A stretch of 64,000 nt of DNA from Streptomyces sp. NBC_00286 (GTDB taxonomy: Bacteria > Actinomycetota > Actinomycetes > Streptomycetales > Streptomycetaceae): the NCBI RefSeq assembly GCF_036173125.1, contig NZ_CP108054.1, positions 9,679,501-9,743,500 on the forward strand, read 5' to 3'. Below the pieces are notes generated by a model that searched no databases, had not been told where the DNA came from, and saw only the letters and a list, made by a program, of their open reading frames with translations. Positions 30,581 to 39,846 of this stretch are shown here, piece after piece (position 1 is the first letter of the stretch; each line of letters opens with the position of its first letter). Made by a program: the position numbers and the translations under genes.

Positions 30581-31587
30581 AGCAGCACCGCCCCGACCAG
30601 GACCGACACCAGCACGCCCAGGGCGAAGGTCACGGGGGCGAACCGCAGCGCGAAGCCACGGCCGAACGTGCCGACCTGCATGGCGAACAGTTTCAGGTCG
30701 ATCATCGGCCCGACCACGAGGAACGTCAGCCGGGCGGTGAGCGAGAACTGCGACAGGGACGCGGCCACGAATGCGTCCGCCTCCGAGCAGATCGACAACA
30801 GCACCGCGAGGACCGCCAGGGCGAGGACCGCGAGAACGGGGTTGTCGGCCGTGGCCTGCAGCCAGCTCGCCGGCACCACGGCCTTCAGCGTGGCCGCGGC
30901 CATCGCGCCGACGACGAGGAAACCGCCCGCGTGCATCACGTCATGCCGTACGGACCCCCAGAACGCCGCCCCCTTGCCCAGGCCCTCCGACTCGGGGCGG
31001 GCCGGCGGACGCAGCCAGTCCGCACGACCGAGCCGCTGCCACAGCCAGCCCATGGCACACGCCACCAGCAGACTCGCCACGAACCGTGCGAGGACCATCT
31101 CCGGCTTGCCGGGAAACGCGACGGCGGTGGCGGTCAGCACGATCGGGTTGATCGCCGGAGCGGACAGCAGGAACGTGAACGCCGCCGCGGGCGCGACGCC
31201 CCGGCGCACCAACGCCCCGGCCACCGGCACGGAAGCGCACTCACAGCCGGGCAGCACCGCTCCGCCCATCCCGGCGACCGGCACCGCCAGGGCGGGCCGT
31301 TTCGGCAGTGCGCGGGCGAAGAACGACGCCGGGACGAACACCGCGATGACCGCCGACAGCAGGACGCCGAGCACGAGGAACGGCAGGGCCTGGACCATCA
31401 CCGCGACGAACACCGTCATCCAGCTCTGCATCACCGGAGTCGACACGGCCTCGCGGATCGGCCCCTGCAGCGCCACCACCACGAGCAAAAGCATGATCAG
31501 GACGAGCGACGAGTCGACCCGCGACCCCCGCGGCTCGTCCCCATCGCGCCGATCGCCCCGGGGCGGGGCCTCCTTGGTGAGGGTCAC
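30577..31587 (-). CDS. UPF0718/DUF318-type permease
   Basis: A 336-residue membrane protein with about eight to ten helices. It has the family signatures GCECASVPVAGALVRRGVAPAA with a CxC motif and FTFLLSAPAINPIVL, and a second half repeating the pattern (SEADAFVAASL, then MIDLKLFAMQ). The family includes the ArsP-type organoarsenical and other anion or metal permeases. The GTG at 31587 has GGAGG about 10 nt upstream. It forms an operon with the TIGR03943 gene downstream; a metal or metalloid substrate is plausible because of the His-rich partner and the CxC motif, but is not proven. Confidence 0.85.
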   Translation of the reverse strand: MTLTKEAPPRGDRRDGDEPRGSRVDSSLVLIMLLLVVVALQGPIREAVSTPVMQSWMTVFVAVMVQALPFLVLGVLLSAVIAVFVPASFFARALPKRPALAVPVAGMGGAVLPGCECASVPVAGALVRRGVAPAAAFTFLLSAPAINPIVLTATAVAFPGKPEMVLARFVASLLVACAMGWLWQRLGRADWLRPPARPESEGLGKGAAFWGSVRHDVMHAGGFLVVGAMAAATLKAVVPASWLQATADNPVLAVLALAVLAVLLSICSEADAFVAASLSQFSLTARLTFLVVGPMIDLKLFAMQVGTFGRGFALRFAPVTFALGVLVSVLVGAVLL

Positions 31588-31767
31588 GGGTGGGATACCT
31601 CCAGCGTGGAGGGGCTTCGCGGGCGGATTTCCCTCCACCTTCCATACGCCGATTCAGGCTCGGTTGCTCAACTTGTGCGCCCCAACCTACGTGTGCGGTA
31701 CGTCTCCACACGAGGCGACCGGTGTTATGGCCATCCAACCGGGGCCTGTGGCTACACTCGCCCACCA

Positions 31768-31877
31768 TGTGCGAGGCCACCCCCACCAGTCAGCGGAAGA
31801 AACCGTCCAGCCGCCCACCCCGTGCGGAGAGAGGAAGAGAGGTCCGGGACGTCGCGAAGGGAGCTGACGTCTCTTGA
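31768..31877 (+). CDS. candidate short leader ORF before the NodB-GT2 gene
   Basis: A 36-codon ORF (MCEATPTSQRKKPSSRPPRA and onward) starts at ATG 31768, a few bases after a TACACT -10-like sequence, and ends in a TGA that overlaps the TTG start of the next gene (TTGA). This geometry suggests translational coupling. The peptide is basic, Ser/Pro-rich and resembles nothing I know. It could instead be only 5' untranslated sequence. Confidence 0.3.
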
Positions 31878-33952
31878 CGGCGCGCCACAAGCAGTCCCGC
31901 GACCCGCGTGGCCATTGGTGGTTACTCCTCCTCGTCCTGCCCTTGATGGCCGCGGTCCTGTTCTTCCAGGGCTGGACCAGCCACGAGGTCGACGAGGCGA
32001 AGACTCGCACACCCTGCACCGCGCCCGCACCGGACGCCGTCGCCCGCGGCGGACCCGTCATCGGCATCAACCGGGGTGGCGTCCAGACCGCCAGGATGCC
32101 CGCCCGCACCGTGGCCCTGACCTTCGACGGCGGCCCCAACCCCGTCTGGACCCCGCGCTTCCTCGACCTGCTGCGGCAGTACCGGGCACGCGCCACCTTC
32201 TTCGTCTTCGGCACCGATGCCGCGCGCTATCCCGAGCTGGTGCGGCGGATCCGCGCCGAGGGCCATGAGATCGCCTCGAACACGTACACCGGCGCCGTCA
32301 TGGGCGAGTCGTCGCCCACCCGCTTCTCCGCTGAACTCGACCTGACCGAGAGCGCGTTGGCGAGCACCGCGGGCCAACGCCCCAAGCTGCTGCGGCTGCC
32401 GCGGACCACCACGCCGGACACGCTGTGCGGCCGCGAGTGGCAGGCGGCACAGAAGGCCGCCGAACGGGGTTACGTCGTGGTCGCCGCCGACCCGGAGACC
32501 CGGAAGGCGAGGCAGGGCCTGGTCCGGCAGTTCAGCCAGACGTCGCTCGCCTACGGGGAGACGAAGAAGCTCCTGAAGAACAGGAACGTGGACCGCTTCA
32601 CGACTGTGTCGGCCGGGATGCGCCTCGACCCGTACGAGCCGGTGAGCACCGCCGAGCGCTGGCAGGGCACCTTCCTGACCTGGGTGACCAAGCTCGGGGA
32701 CGCCTTCTCCAGCGCCATGGCCTGGGTACTCGGCATCGCGGGCACCCTCGGACTGCTGCGCCTCGCGCTGCTCGCCTACTTCGCCCGGAAACACGTCCGC
32801 CGGCTCGAGAGCTCCCGCCCCGGCGCGCCCTGGCTGCCGGAGGTCACCGAACCGGTCACGGTGCTGGTTCCCGCGTACAACGAAGAGGCCGGCATCGAGT
32901 CCACCGTCCTGTCCCTGCTGGCGTCCACCCACCGGCAGTTGCAGATCATCGTGATCGACGACGGCTCGACGGACCGCACGGCGGACATCGCCGAGGGGAT
33001 CGGCGATCCGCGCGTGCAGGTGATCCGCAAGGTGAACGAGGGCAAGGCGGCCGCCCTCAACACCGGGCTCGCACACACACGGCACGACATCGTGGTCATG
33101 GTCGACGCCGACACCGTCTTCGAACCGGACGCCATCGGCCGGCTCATCCAGTCGCTGGCCCACCCCGCCGTCGGCGCCGTCAGCGGCAACGCCAAGGTCG
33201 GCAACCGGCGCCGCCTGCTGGCGAAGTGGCAGCACCTGGAGTACTGCTTCGGCTTCAACCTCGACCGCCGGATGTTCGAGGTCCTGGAGTGCATGACCAC
33301 GGTCCCCGGAGCCATCGGCGCCTACCGCCGGGACGCGCTGGTGAGTGTCGGCGGAGTCAGCGAGGACACCCTCGCCGAGGACACCGACCTCACGATGGCG
33401 CTGTGGCGGGCGGGCTGGCGGGTGCTCTACGAGGAGTCCGCCGTCGCCTGGACCGAAGTGCCCACCTCGCTGGGCCAGTTGTGGCGACAGCGCTACCGCT
33501 GGTGCTACGGCACGATCCAGGCCATGTGGAAGCACCGCGGTGCCGTCCTGGACCGGGGAGTGTCCGGGCGCTTCGGCCGCCGCGGACTCACCTACATCGC
33601 ACTGTTCCAGGTCCTCCTTCCGCTGCTCGCCCCGGTCATCGACGTGTTCGCCCTGTACGCGGTGCTGTTCCTCGACTCCTGGCTGGCGGCCGCCGTGTGG
33701 TTCAGCTTCGTGGGCGCCCAACTGGTCTGCGCCCACTACGCGTTGAAGCTCGACGGCGAGAAGGTGCGGGCCCTGTGGTCGATGCCGTTCCAGCTCTTCG
33801 TGTACCGGCAGCTGACGTACCTGGTCGTCATCCAGTCCATGGTCGCCCTGCTGTTCGGCAGCCGGCTCAAATGGCATCGCATGCGGCGTTCCGGCTCGGC
33901 CGCTGAACAGATCGGCGGCGCCGACTCGTATAAGAGCCTGACCACGAGGTGA
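31874..33952 (+). CDS. NodB-like domain fused to processive GT2 glycosyltransferase
   Basis: A 692-residue membrane protein: N-terminal helix, NodB polysaccharide-deacetylase-like domain (about 60-265), membrane helix, GT2 domain (about 330-560) and three or four C-terminal helices. The GT2 part looks active: VIDDGSTDRT, VDAD, EDTD and QRYRW (QxxRW) are all present, as in PgaC/hyaluronan-type synthases. The NodB part looks dead: TFDGGPNP replaces TFDDGP, and the HxxxH metal motif reads NTYTG. The layout resembles MatB-type proteins linked to Streptomyces extracellular glycan. TTG start at 31874 with GGGAG 10-11 nt upstream. Confidence 0.85.
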   Translation: MTARHKQSRDPRGHWWLLLLVLPLMAAVLFFQGWTSHEVDEAKTRTPCTAPAPDAVARGGPVIGINRGGVQTARMPARTVALTFDGGPNPVWTPRFLDLLRQYRARATFFVFGTDAARYPELVRRIRAEGHEIASNTYTGAVMGESSPTRFSAELDLTESALASTAGQRPKLLRLPRTTTPDTLCGREWQAAQKAAERGYVVVAADPETRKARQGLVRQFSQTSLAYGETKKLLKNRNVDRFTTVSAGMRLDPYEPVSTAERWQGTFLTWVTKLGDAFSSAMAWVLGIAGTLGLLRLALLAYFARKHVRRLESSRPGAPWLPEVTEPVTVLVPAYNEEAGIESTVLSLLASTHRQLQIIVIDDGSTDRTADIAEGIGDPRVQVIRKVNEGKAAALNTGLAHTRHDIVVMVDADTVFEPDAIGRLIQSLAHPAVGAVSGNAKVGNRRRLLAKWQHLEYCFGFNLDRRMFEVLECMTTVPGAIGAYRRDALVSVGGVSEDTLAEDTDLTMALWRAGWRVLYEESAVAWTEVPTSLGQLWRQRYRWCYGTIQAMWKHRGAVLDRGVSGRFGRRGLTYIALFQVLLPLLAPVIDVFALYAVLFLDSWLAAAVWFSFVGAQLVCAHYALKLDGEKVRALWSMPFQLFVYRQLTYLVVIQSMVALLFGSRLKWHRMRRSGSAAEQIGGADSYKSLTTR

Positions 33953-33981
33953 GCGAGATGGCGTGAGGACTGGACAGACCG

Positions 33982-35250
33982 ATGAGCGAGTGGACTGACC
34001 GTCTGCCGGACAACGACGGGGGTGGATGGAGAGACGCCGGCTGGGACGGGAGCGCCCGGCCGGACCTGGCGCGGGGCGACCGGGCGCCAGTGACGGACGG
34101 AAGCCCGGCCCCGCCCCCGTGGCGCACCGCGCCCCTGCCCGGTATGCCGTCGTCCGCCGGAGCGGGCCGTATGGACGCCGAGCACCAGCCCCACCGGCAT
34201 CGCGCCAGATCCCGCAGAGGCAGGGTCCCCGACAGCGGCGGCAGACCCACCAGGCGCCGCCCCGCCCGGCGTAAGCGGACCGTGCGGGTGGCGATCGTCG
34301 GGCTCGCCGTCCTGCTCGTCTCTCCTCTTGGCGCGTACGTGTGGGCCGACACCGAGCTCACCAAGGAGGTCGACCTGGGCGCGCTCCCGGAGCGCCCCGC
34401 GCGGGGCAAGGGGACCAACTATCTGATCGTTGGCTCGGACAGCCGCGAGGGTCTGTCCGAGCAGGCCAGGCAGGATCTGCGGGCCGGCTCGACCGAGGGC
34501 CGCCGCACGGACTCGATGATCCTGCTGCACACCGGCGCGAACGGCACCACGATGATGAGCCTGCCACGCGACTCATGGGTGACCCTCCCGTCGTTCGTCC
34601 GCCCCGAGAACGGCCAGAACTACCGCGGGCCGAACAAGCTGAACGCGTCGTTCTCCCTGGGCGGCCCCGAACTGCTCGTGCAGACCATCGAACGCAACAC
34701 CGGCCTGCACATCGACCACTACGCGGAGATCGGCTTCGCGGGCTTCGTCGGCATCGTGGACGCGGTCGGCGGCGTCGACATGTGCCTGGACCGCGCCATC
34801 AAGGACAAGGACTCGGGCGCGAACCTGCAGAAAGGCTGCCAGACCCTGAACGGCGCCGAGGCACTGGCGTTCGTACGGCAGCGCAAGCAGGAAGCCCAGG
34901 GCGACCTCGGCCGCACCCAGAACCAGCAGAAGTTCCTCGCCGCGCTCGCCAAGAAGGCCGTCAACCGCCAGACGCTCCTCAACCCGAGCAGGGTCTTACC
35001 GACCGCCGACGCCGGCCTCGACACCCTCATCGTGGACAAGGACACCAACCTGCCGGATCTCGTGGAACTGTTCCAGGCGATGCGCAAGGTCACGGCGGGC
35101 AACGGGCGCCAGATCAACGTCCCCGTCGCCGACCCGGCATTCAGGTCACCCCAGGGCGTCGCCGTGAAGTGGGACATGCGCCAGGCACGCCAGCTGTTCG
35201 CACAACTGCGGGAGGACCAGCCGGTGACCGTCCAGCAGCAGGGGCAGTGA
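33982..35250 (+). CDS. LCP (LytR-CpsA-Psr) family protein
   Basis: A 422-residue type II membrane protein: a 95-residue Arg/Pro/Gly-rich cytoplasmic tail, one helix (VAIVGLAVLLVSPLGAYVW) and an extracellular LCP domain (about 140-340). Conserved features are NYLIVGSDSREG, GRRTDSMILLH, MMSLPRDSWV, the NASFSLGGPELLVQTIE block and EALAFVRQRK. LCP enzymes transfer lipid-linked glycopolymers to peptidoglycan. It follows the GT2 gene by 29 bp on the same strand, so the two probably act together: one makes an extracellular polysaccharide, the other attaches it to the wall. Confidence 0.92.
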   Translation: MSEWTDRLPDNDGGGWRDAGWDGSARPDLARGDRAPVTDGSPAPPPWRTAPLPGMPSSAGAGRMDAEHQPHRHRARSRRGRVPDSGGRPTRRRPARRKRTVRVAIVGLAVLLVSPLGAYVWADTELTKEVDLGALPERPARGKGTNYLIVGSDSREGLSEQARQDLRAGSTEGRRTDSMILLHTGANGTTMMSLPRDSWVTLPSFVRPENGQNYRGPNKLNASFSLGGPELLVQTIERNTGLHIDHYAEIGFAGFVGIVDAVGGVDMCLDRAIKDKDSGANLQKGCQTLNGAEALAFVRQRKQEAQGDLGRTQNQQKFLAALAKKAVNRQTLLNPSRVLPTADAGLDTLIVDKDTNLPDLVELFQAMRKVTAGNGRQINVPVADPAFRSPQGVAVKWDMRQARQLFAQLREDQPVTVQQQGQ

Positions 35251-35474
35251 GCCCTGTGGCCCGTTACAGGAACGGCGTACCGGCATCCAGCCCGGACAGG
35301 ACCCGGCGTACAGCCTGACTCGTCTGCCATCTGGGCTCTGACCTGGTCTTATGGCCTGGTCGGGGCCTTTTGCCGTGTCGGGGCGCATCCCGCTTCTGCT
35401 CTGCGAGTTCCTGGGAGTTCCCGCGGAAGTGTGCACGCGTTGTGCACTGGGGCGGGTGTCTGGCGGTGGCTTCG

Positions 35475-36038
35475 ATGAGTGATGCCACGGGGCCGCCGGA
35501 CGGCGGGAGCCGGGGCTTCGATCTCGATACATGGATCCGGCCTCTGTGCGCTCTCGCAGTAGCAGGCGTTGCGGCCTACGCCTCGTATGTGCACCAGCGG
35601 GAGTTCGCTCTCCAAGGCGGAGCGGATGGGGTCAGCGCTTCGTTGTGGCCGCTGTCCGTGGATGGCCTTTTGCTCCTGGCGACGGTCGGCCTGTTGAGGC
35701 CTTACGATCCCGCACACGCCGTGCGCGGGGCGCTGTGTGGTCCGCCTTTCTGCTGGGGATCGCGGTGTCCCTGGCGGCCAATATCGCGGCGGCGCCTGCT
35801 CTGGAGTGGAAACCGGTGCTGGCCGCCGGTCGCGCTGCTGCTGTCGGTGGAACTCCTTGTGCACCGCCCGATCGATCGGCCGAGCGACGCAGTCACACAT
35901 CTGTGGGAGCGAAGTAGCCGTGCGAAAAGTGACCATCGGCAGGAAGGCGAGGATCCGGCGACCCGCCCCCCGCCACCGACGCGCGGCACCACTGTCAAAC
36001 GGCCCGACCAATCGAGCTTTAAACGGCCCAGCCCATAA
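35475..36038 (+). pseudogene. frameshifted DUF2637 (Spd-like) membrane protein
   Basis: The frame starting MSDATGPPDGG reads well through WIRPLCALAVAGVAAYASY and LWPLSVDGLLLLATVGLL, then coding sense moves to another frame (AVWSAFLLGIAVSLAANIAA, then PALEWKPVLAAG) near 35735 and returns near 35830 (WPPVALLLSVELLVHRP). Joined, this is a typical DUF2637 protein as found in Streptomyces integrative and conjugative elements. Two shifts mean it is dead or a sequencing problem. No integrase, rep gene or att site was seen nearby, so it is probably an isolated relic. The 220 bp upstream (35251-35474) hold no gene. Confidence 0.7.
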
Positions 36039-36047
36039 AGCACAAGA

Positions 36048-38516
36048 TCAGCCTCTCGCAGGGTGCCGGCTGTCGCGCTCGCGCGCACGCTCGTCCGGCA
36101 GGGGCTGTTCGGCCCAGATCGTCTTGCCGACGGAGGTCTGGCGGCTGCCCCAGCGCTCGGCGACCTGGGCGACGAGCAGCAGTCCGCGTCCGCCCTCGTC
36201 GAAGACGCGGGCCCGCCGCAGGTGCGGGGCTGTGCTGCTGCCGTCGGAGACTTCGCAGATGAGTGCGTCGGCGCGGATGAGCCGCAGCTGGACGGGGTCG
36301 TTGCCGTAACGGATGGCGTTGGTGACCAGCTCGCTGACGATCAGCTCGGTGGCGAACTCGAGCTCGGCCAGCCCCCAGGCGTCCAGCTGCTCGGCCGCCA
36401 CCTTGCGGGCCCCGGCGACGGCCGCGGGATCCATGGGCAGCGGCCAGGTGTGTACCTGGCCGGCGCCGAGTGTGGAGGTGCGGGCCAGGAGCAGGACGAT
36501 GTCGTCGGCAGAGGGGTCGGGCCGTACCTTGCGCAGCACTTCGTCGCAGGTTCCCTCCAGGTCGGCGGCCGGGCGGCGCAGCGCTTCACTCAGCAGCTCG
36601 AGTCCGACATCGATGTCGCGGCCGGGGGCCTCGATCAGGCCGTCGGTGTAGAGGGCGAGCAGGCTGCCCTCGCCCATGTCGATCCGGGCGGTCTCGAAGG
36701 GCAGTCCACCCAGGCCGAGCGGTGGCCCGACGGGCAGGTCCAGGACTTGTGCGGTGCCGTCGGGGGTTACCAGCACGGGCGGCGGGTGCCCTGCCCGTGC
36801 CAGGTCACAGCGGCCTGCGACGGGGTCGTAGACGGCGTAGAGGCAGGTGGCACCGACTTCTCCGGAAGCCTCCTCCGCCTGCCCACGCATGTCCGGCCCC
36901 TCCTCCCGGTCGAGGCGGATGACCAGGTCGTCCAGCCGGGTGAGCAGCTCGTCGGGTGTGAAATCGGCGTCGGCGAGGGTGCGTACGGCGGTGCGCAGAC
37001 GGCCCATCGTGGCCGCGGCGTGCACGCCGTGGCCCACGACGTCGCCCACCACCAGCGCGACCCGTCCCCCGGACAGTGCGATGACGTCGAACCAGTCTCC
37101 GCCGACCTCGCCCCCTGAACCGGCGGGGAGGTACCGGTAGGCGAGATCCGCCGCCTCCGCTCGTGGCAGCCGCTCGGGCAGCAGGCTGCGTTGGAGTGTG
37201 AGGGCGGTCCGGTGCTCGCGTGTGTAGCGGCGGGCGTTGTCGATGCTCAAGGCCGCCCTGGCGGCGATCTCCTCGGCGAGCGTCAGATCGTCCTGGACGA
37301 AGGGATCCGCGGTGCGGTGCCGCAGGAGGTGCATCACACCCAAGGTGACTCCCCGGGCGCGCAGCGGCACCATCATCACCGAATGGATCTTGAATCTCCT
37401 GATGCTCTCGGCCCGGGCCGGGGAGGCCGCCGACCACTCGCGCAGCGGCGGGTCGCCCACACGGTAGAAGGCGCCCCGGCCGGTGTTCAGCGCCTGCGCC
37501 GGTGGCGAGCCAGGAGGGTAGACATCGACGTCGCCCGCCGGGACCACGGATTCCGGGCACCCCCGGAGCACCGACCGTTGCGCGGTACGGCGGAAGACGA
37601 CCGGCGTGGCGGGGGGTATCGGTTGCGGCTCGTGTCCCTGGACGACCGACTCCAGCAGGTCGACGGTGACGAAGTCGGCGAACCCCGCCACGGCCACCTC
37701 GGCCAGTTCCTCGGCAGTCCGGGTCACGTCCAGGGTGCTGCCGATGCGCACGCTGGCGTCGTTCAGCACGGCGAGGCGACGTCGGGCCCAGTACTGCTCG
37801 GTGATGTCGATCACCAACGCCGACATCCCCAGCACCTCGCCCGCCCGGTCCTTCAGCGGGGAGAGGAAGAGCGACCACGCGTGATCGCGGACCTCACCCG
37901 AGGCCCGGAAAGGCTGCTCCTCGCGGAAGATCATCTCGCCGGTGCGCACGACCTGGTGCTGAAGGCGGTCGATCTCGTCCAGGGGCGGGGTGGGATACAT
38001 CTCCCACAACGTCAGACCCCTCATCTCCTCCGGCTTCAGCCCCATGGCACGGCTCATCACCTGGTTACAGGTGACGAACCGCGCCTCACTGTCGTAGACG
38101 GCCACGGGCAACGGGAGCTGGGCGAGCGTGAGGTCCCACAGCTGCCCCGCCCCCGCCTCGGTCGGCCCGGCGGCGTACGTGACCTCCGCCGGGGTGACGA
38201 CCCAGTGGGTCCTGCCCTCCGCGTCCGCCAGCGGCGTGCCCCGGAGCTGCACGGTGACACGGTCTCCGTGCCGGTTCCGCAGCGTCAGATCACTCGTCCA
38301 CGGTTCCCTGGCGGCCAGGTGGCGCCGCAGCGCGACGGGCAGCCTCGCGGCGAGCAGGCCGGCCGCCGGCCTGCCCACCACGTCCTCGGGCTCGTACCCG
38401 AGCAGGCGCCCGGCTCCCTCGCTCCACACCATGACTGCCCCGCGGGCGTCGATGACGACCGCGAAGTCCTCGGGTGCTGCCGCACCCCCTGCTCCTGTGT
38501 CGGGCTCGTTGTCCAT
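36048..38516 (-). CDS. SpoIIE-type PP2C phosphatase with PAS, GAF and HATPase domains
   Basis: An 822-residue signalling protein. From the N-terminus: two PAS domains (about 15-130 and 145-270), a GAF domain (about 280-440), a PP2C/SpoIIE phosphatase (about 460-670: GGEVGGDWFDVIALSGGRVA, GDVVGHGVHAAATMG, LLALYTDGLIEA) and a C-terminal RsbW-like HATPase (LIVSELVTNAIRYG). Such proteins dephosphorylate anti-sigma-factor antagonists and so release sigma factors in response to PAS/GAF signals; the HATPase adds kinase capacity. The ATG at 38516 has GAGG about 12 nt upstream. The gene at 40956-43034 is a paralogue. Confidence 0.9.
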   Translation of the reverse strand: MDNEPDTGAGGAAAPEDFAVVIDARGAVMVWSEGAGRLLGYEPEDVVGRPAAGLLAARLPVALRRHLAAREPWTSDLTLRNRHGDRVTVQLRGTPLADAEGRTHWVVTPAEVTYAAGPTEAGAGQLWDLTLAQLPLPVAVYDSEARFVTCNQVMSRAMGLKPEEMRGLTLWEMYPTPPLDEIDRLQHQVVRTGEMIFREEQPFRASGEVRDHAWSLFLSPLKDRAGEVLGMSALVIDITEQYWARRRLAVLNDASVRIGSTLDVTRTAEELAEVAVAGFADFVTVDLLESVVQGHEPQPIPPATPVVFRRTAQRSVLRGCPESVVPAGDVDVYPPGSPPAQALNTGRGAFYRVGDPPLREWSAASPARAESIRRFKIHSVMMVPLRARGVTLGVMHLLRHRTADPFVQDDLTLAEEIAARAALSIDNARRYTREHRTALTLQRSLLPERLPRAEAADLAYRYLPAGSGGEVGGDWFDVIALSGGRVALVVGDVVGHGVHAAATMGRLRTAVRTLADADFTPDELLTRLDDLVIRLDREEGPDMRGQAEEASGEVGATCLYAVYDPVAGRCDLARAGHPPPVLVTPDGTAQVLDLPVGPPLGLGGLPFETARIDMGEGSLLALYTDGLIEAPGRDIDVGLELLSEALRRPAADLEGTCDEVLRKVRPDPSADDIVLLLARTSTLGAGQVHTWPLPMDPAAVAGARKVAAEQLDAWGLAELEFATELIVSELVTNAIRYGNDPVQLRLIRADALICEVSDGSSTAPHLRRARVFDEGGRGLLLVAQVAERWGSRQTSVGKTIWAEQPLPDERARERDSRHPARG

Positions 38517-38713
38517 GGGGTATCCCGACCTCGTCCCTGCCGCGGCCCAGAACGGCGCTGCGTCACGCGTCACGGGCGCTGCCTCCAGCATCCCGCCGCG
38601 GCCCACCCCGCTCAACCGGCCGCAGCAGGCACGCCGACTGCCAGGCCTCGGAAATCTGCGGGCAGGTGACACCGTCCCGGGGTTTGCCGGTCCGGTCATG
38701 CAGGTAGGGCGGA

Positions 38714-38914
38714 ATGGGCGGCGCGGATCCGCAGCCCCTCCCCTGTCCTCGGTTACCGGAAGAGGCGCTGCGGGACCGGCGCCTGGCACTCCTGAAGACC
38801 GCCTTCCTGGAACACGCCGCCCAGCACAACCTCCGTACGGTCATCCGCGAGGGCGCCGGCCTCGGCATCGACATCGACCCCGACAAGCTGGCCCGCTACC
38901 GCCAGGACCGCTGA
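38714..38914 (+). pseudogene. short ORF, possible C-terminal gene remnant before catA
   Basis: A 66-codon ORF that ends EGAGLGIDIDPDKLARYRQDR. That tail resembles the C-terminus of enolase-superfamily enzymes such as muconate cycloisomerase (CatB), which would be expected next to catA and catC; the preceding helix (RRLALLKTAFLEHAAQHNL) does not help. It lies 47 bp before catA. I treat it as a probable relic; it may instead be an unrelated small protein. Confidence 0.35.
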
Positions 38915-38961
38915 CGGACATCACCGGACATCCGGACAGACCGAGATCAAAGGACGGGACA

Positions 38962-39840
38962 ATGACCGACATCATCACCGAGCAGGCCACGGCCGCAGCC
39001 TCCGGCGCCGCGGCCACCGAGCAGTTCCGCACCAGGCAGCGCGAGGGCGCGGCCGACGCCGACACCCAGCGCGTGGACACGCTCGCGACTGATCTCATCA
39101 CCGCCGTCCACGACGTCGTCCGCCGCCACAAGGTCACTTACGCCGAGTACGACGCCCTCAAGGCATGGCTGATCCACGTCGGCCAGGACGGCGAGTGGCC
39201 GCTCTTCCTGGACGTATGGATCGAGCATGTGGTGGAGGAGGTCACGAGCGAGAGCCGCGAGGGCAGCAAGGGCACCATCGAGGGCCCTTACTACGTCCCT
39301 GACGCTCCGCGTCTGCCCGCCGAGGCGACCCTGCCGATGCGGGAGGGCGAGGAGGGCACGCCGCTGCTTTTCCAGGGGCAGGTGACGAGCGTGGACGGCA
39401 CTCCGCTCTCCGGCGCCACGGTGGAAATCTGGCACGCCGACAACGACGGCTACTACTCGCAGTTCGCCCCCGGTCTGCCCGAGTGGAACCTGCGCGGCCA
39501 CGTCGTGGCCGACGACCAGGGCGACTTCAAGATCCACACTATCCATCCGGCGCCGTACCAGATCCCGACCGACGGCTCCTGCGGCAGACTCATCGCCGCC
39601 GCGGGGTGGCACGCGTGGCGCCCCGCGCACCTCCACTTGAAGGTGTCGGCGCCGGGCCACCAACTCATCACCACCCAGCTGTATTTCCAGGGCGGCAGCC
39701 ATGTCGGGGACGACATCGCGCAGGCCGTGAAGCCCGAACTGGTCCTGGCCCCCACGCCCGTTGTGGACGGCGACGCCAACGGCATCGGCAACGGCAACGG
39801 CAACGAGGTCACGTACGACTTCGTCCTCGATAAGGCGTGA
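38962..39840 (+). CDS. catA: catechol 1,2-dioxygenase (intradiol)
   Basis: A 292-residue intradiol dioxygenase, which opens catechol to cis,cis-muconate with non-heme Fe(III). The N-terminal helical dimer/lipid domain (about 25-100) precedes the catalytic beta-sandwich. Iron ligands can be placed: Tyr in EGPYYVPDAP, Tyr in APYQIPTDG and two His in RPAHLHLKVSAPGH. The ATG at 38962 has AAAGGAC upstream; a longer frame to 38128 runs antisense to the phosphatase and is not used. The next pathway gene, catC, is broken, so the ortho-cleavage route cannot be completed from this locus alone. Confidence 0.93.
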   Translation: MTDIITEQATAAASGAAATEQFRTRQREGAADADTQRVDTLATDLITAVHDVVRRHKVTYAEYDALKAWLIHVGQDGEWPLFLDVWIEHVVEEVTSESREGSKGTIEGPYYVPDAPRLPAEATLPMREGEEGTPLLFQGQVTSVDGTPLSGATVEIWHADNDGYYSQFAPGLPEWNLRGHVVADDQGDFKIHTIHPAPYQIPTDGSCGRLIAAAGWHAWRPAHLHLKVSAPGHQLITTQLYFQGGSHVGDDIAQAVKPELVLAPTPVVDGDANGIGNGNGNEVTYDFVLDKA

Positions 39841-39846
39841 GGCCCG

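Noticed and set aside
38128..38961. Long N-terminal extension of CatA
   Set aside because: It is antisense to the phosphatase gene; the ATG at 38962 has a good ribosome site and fits family length.
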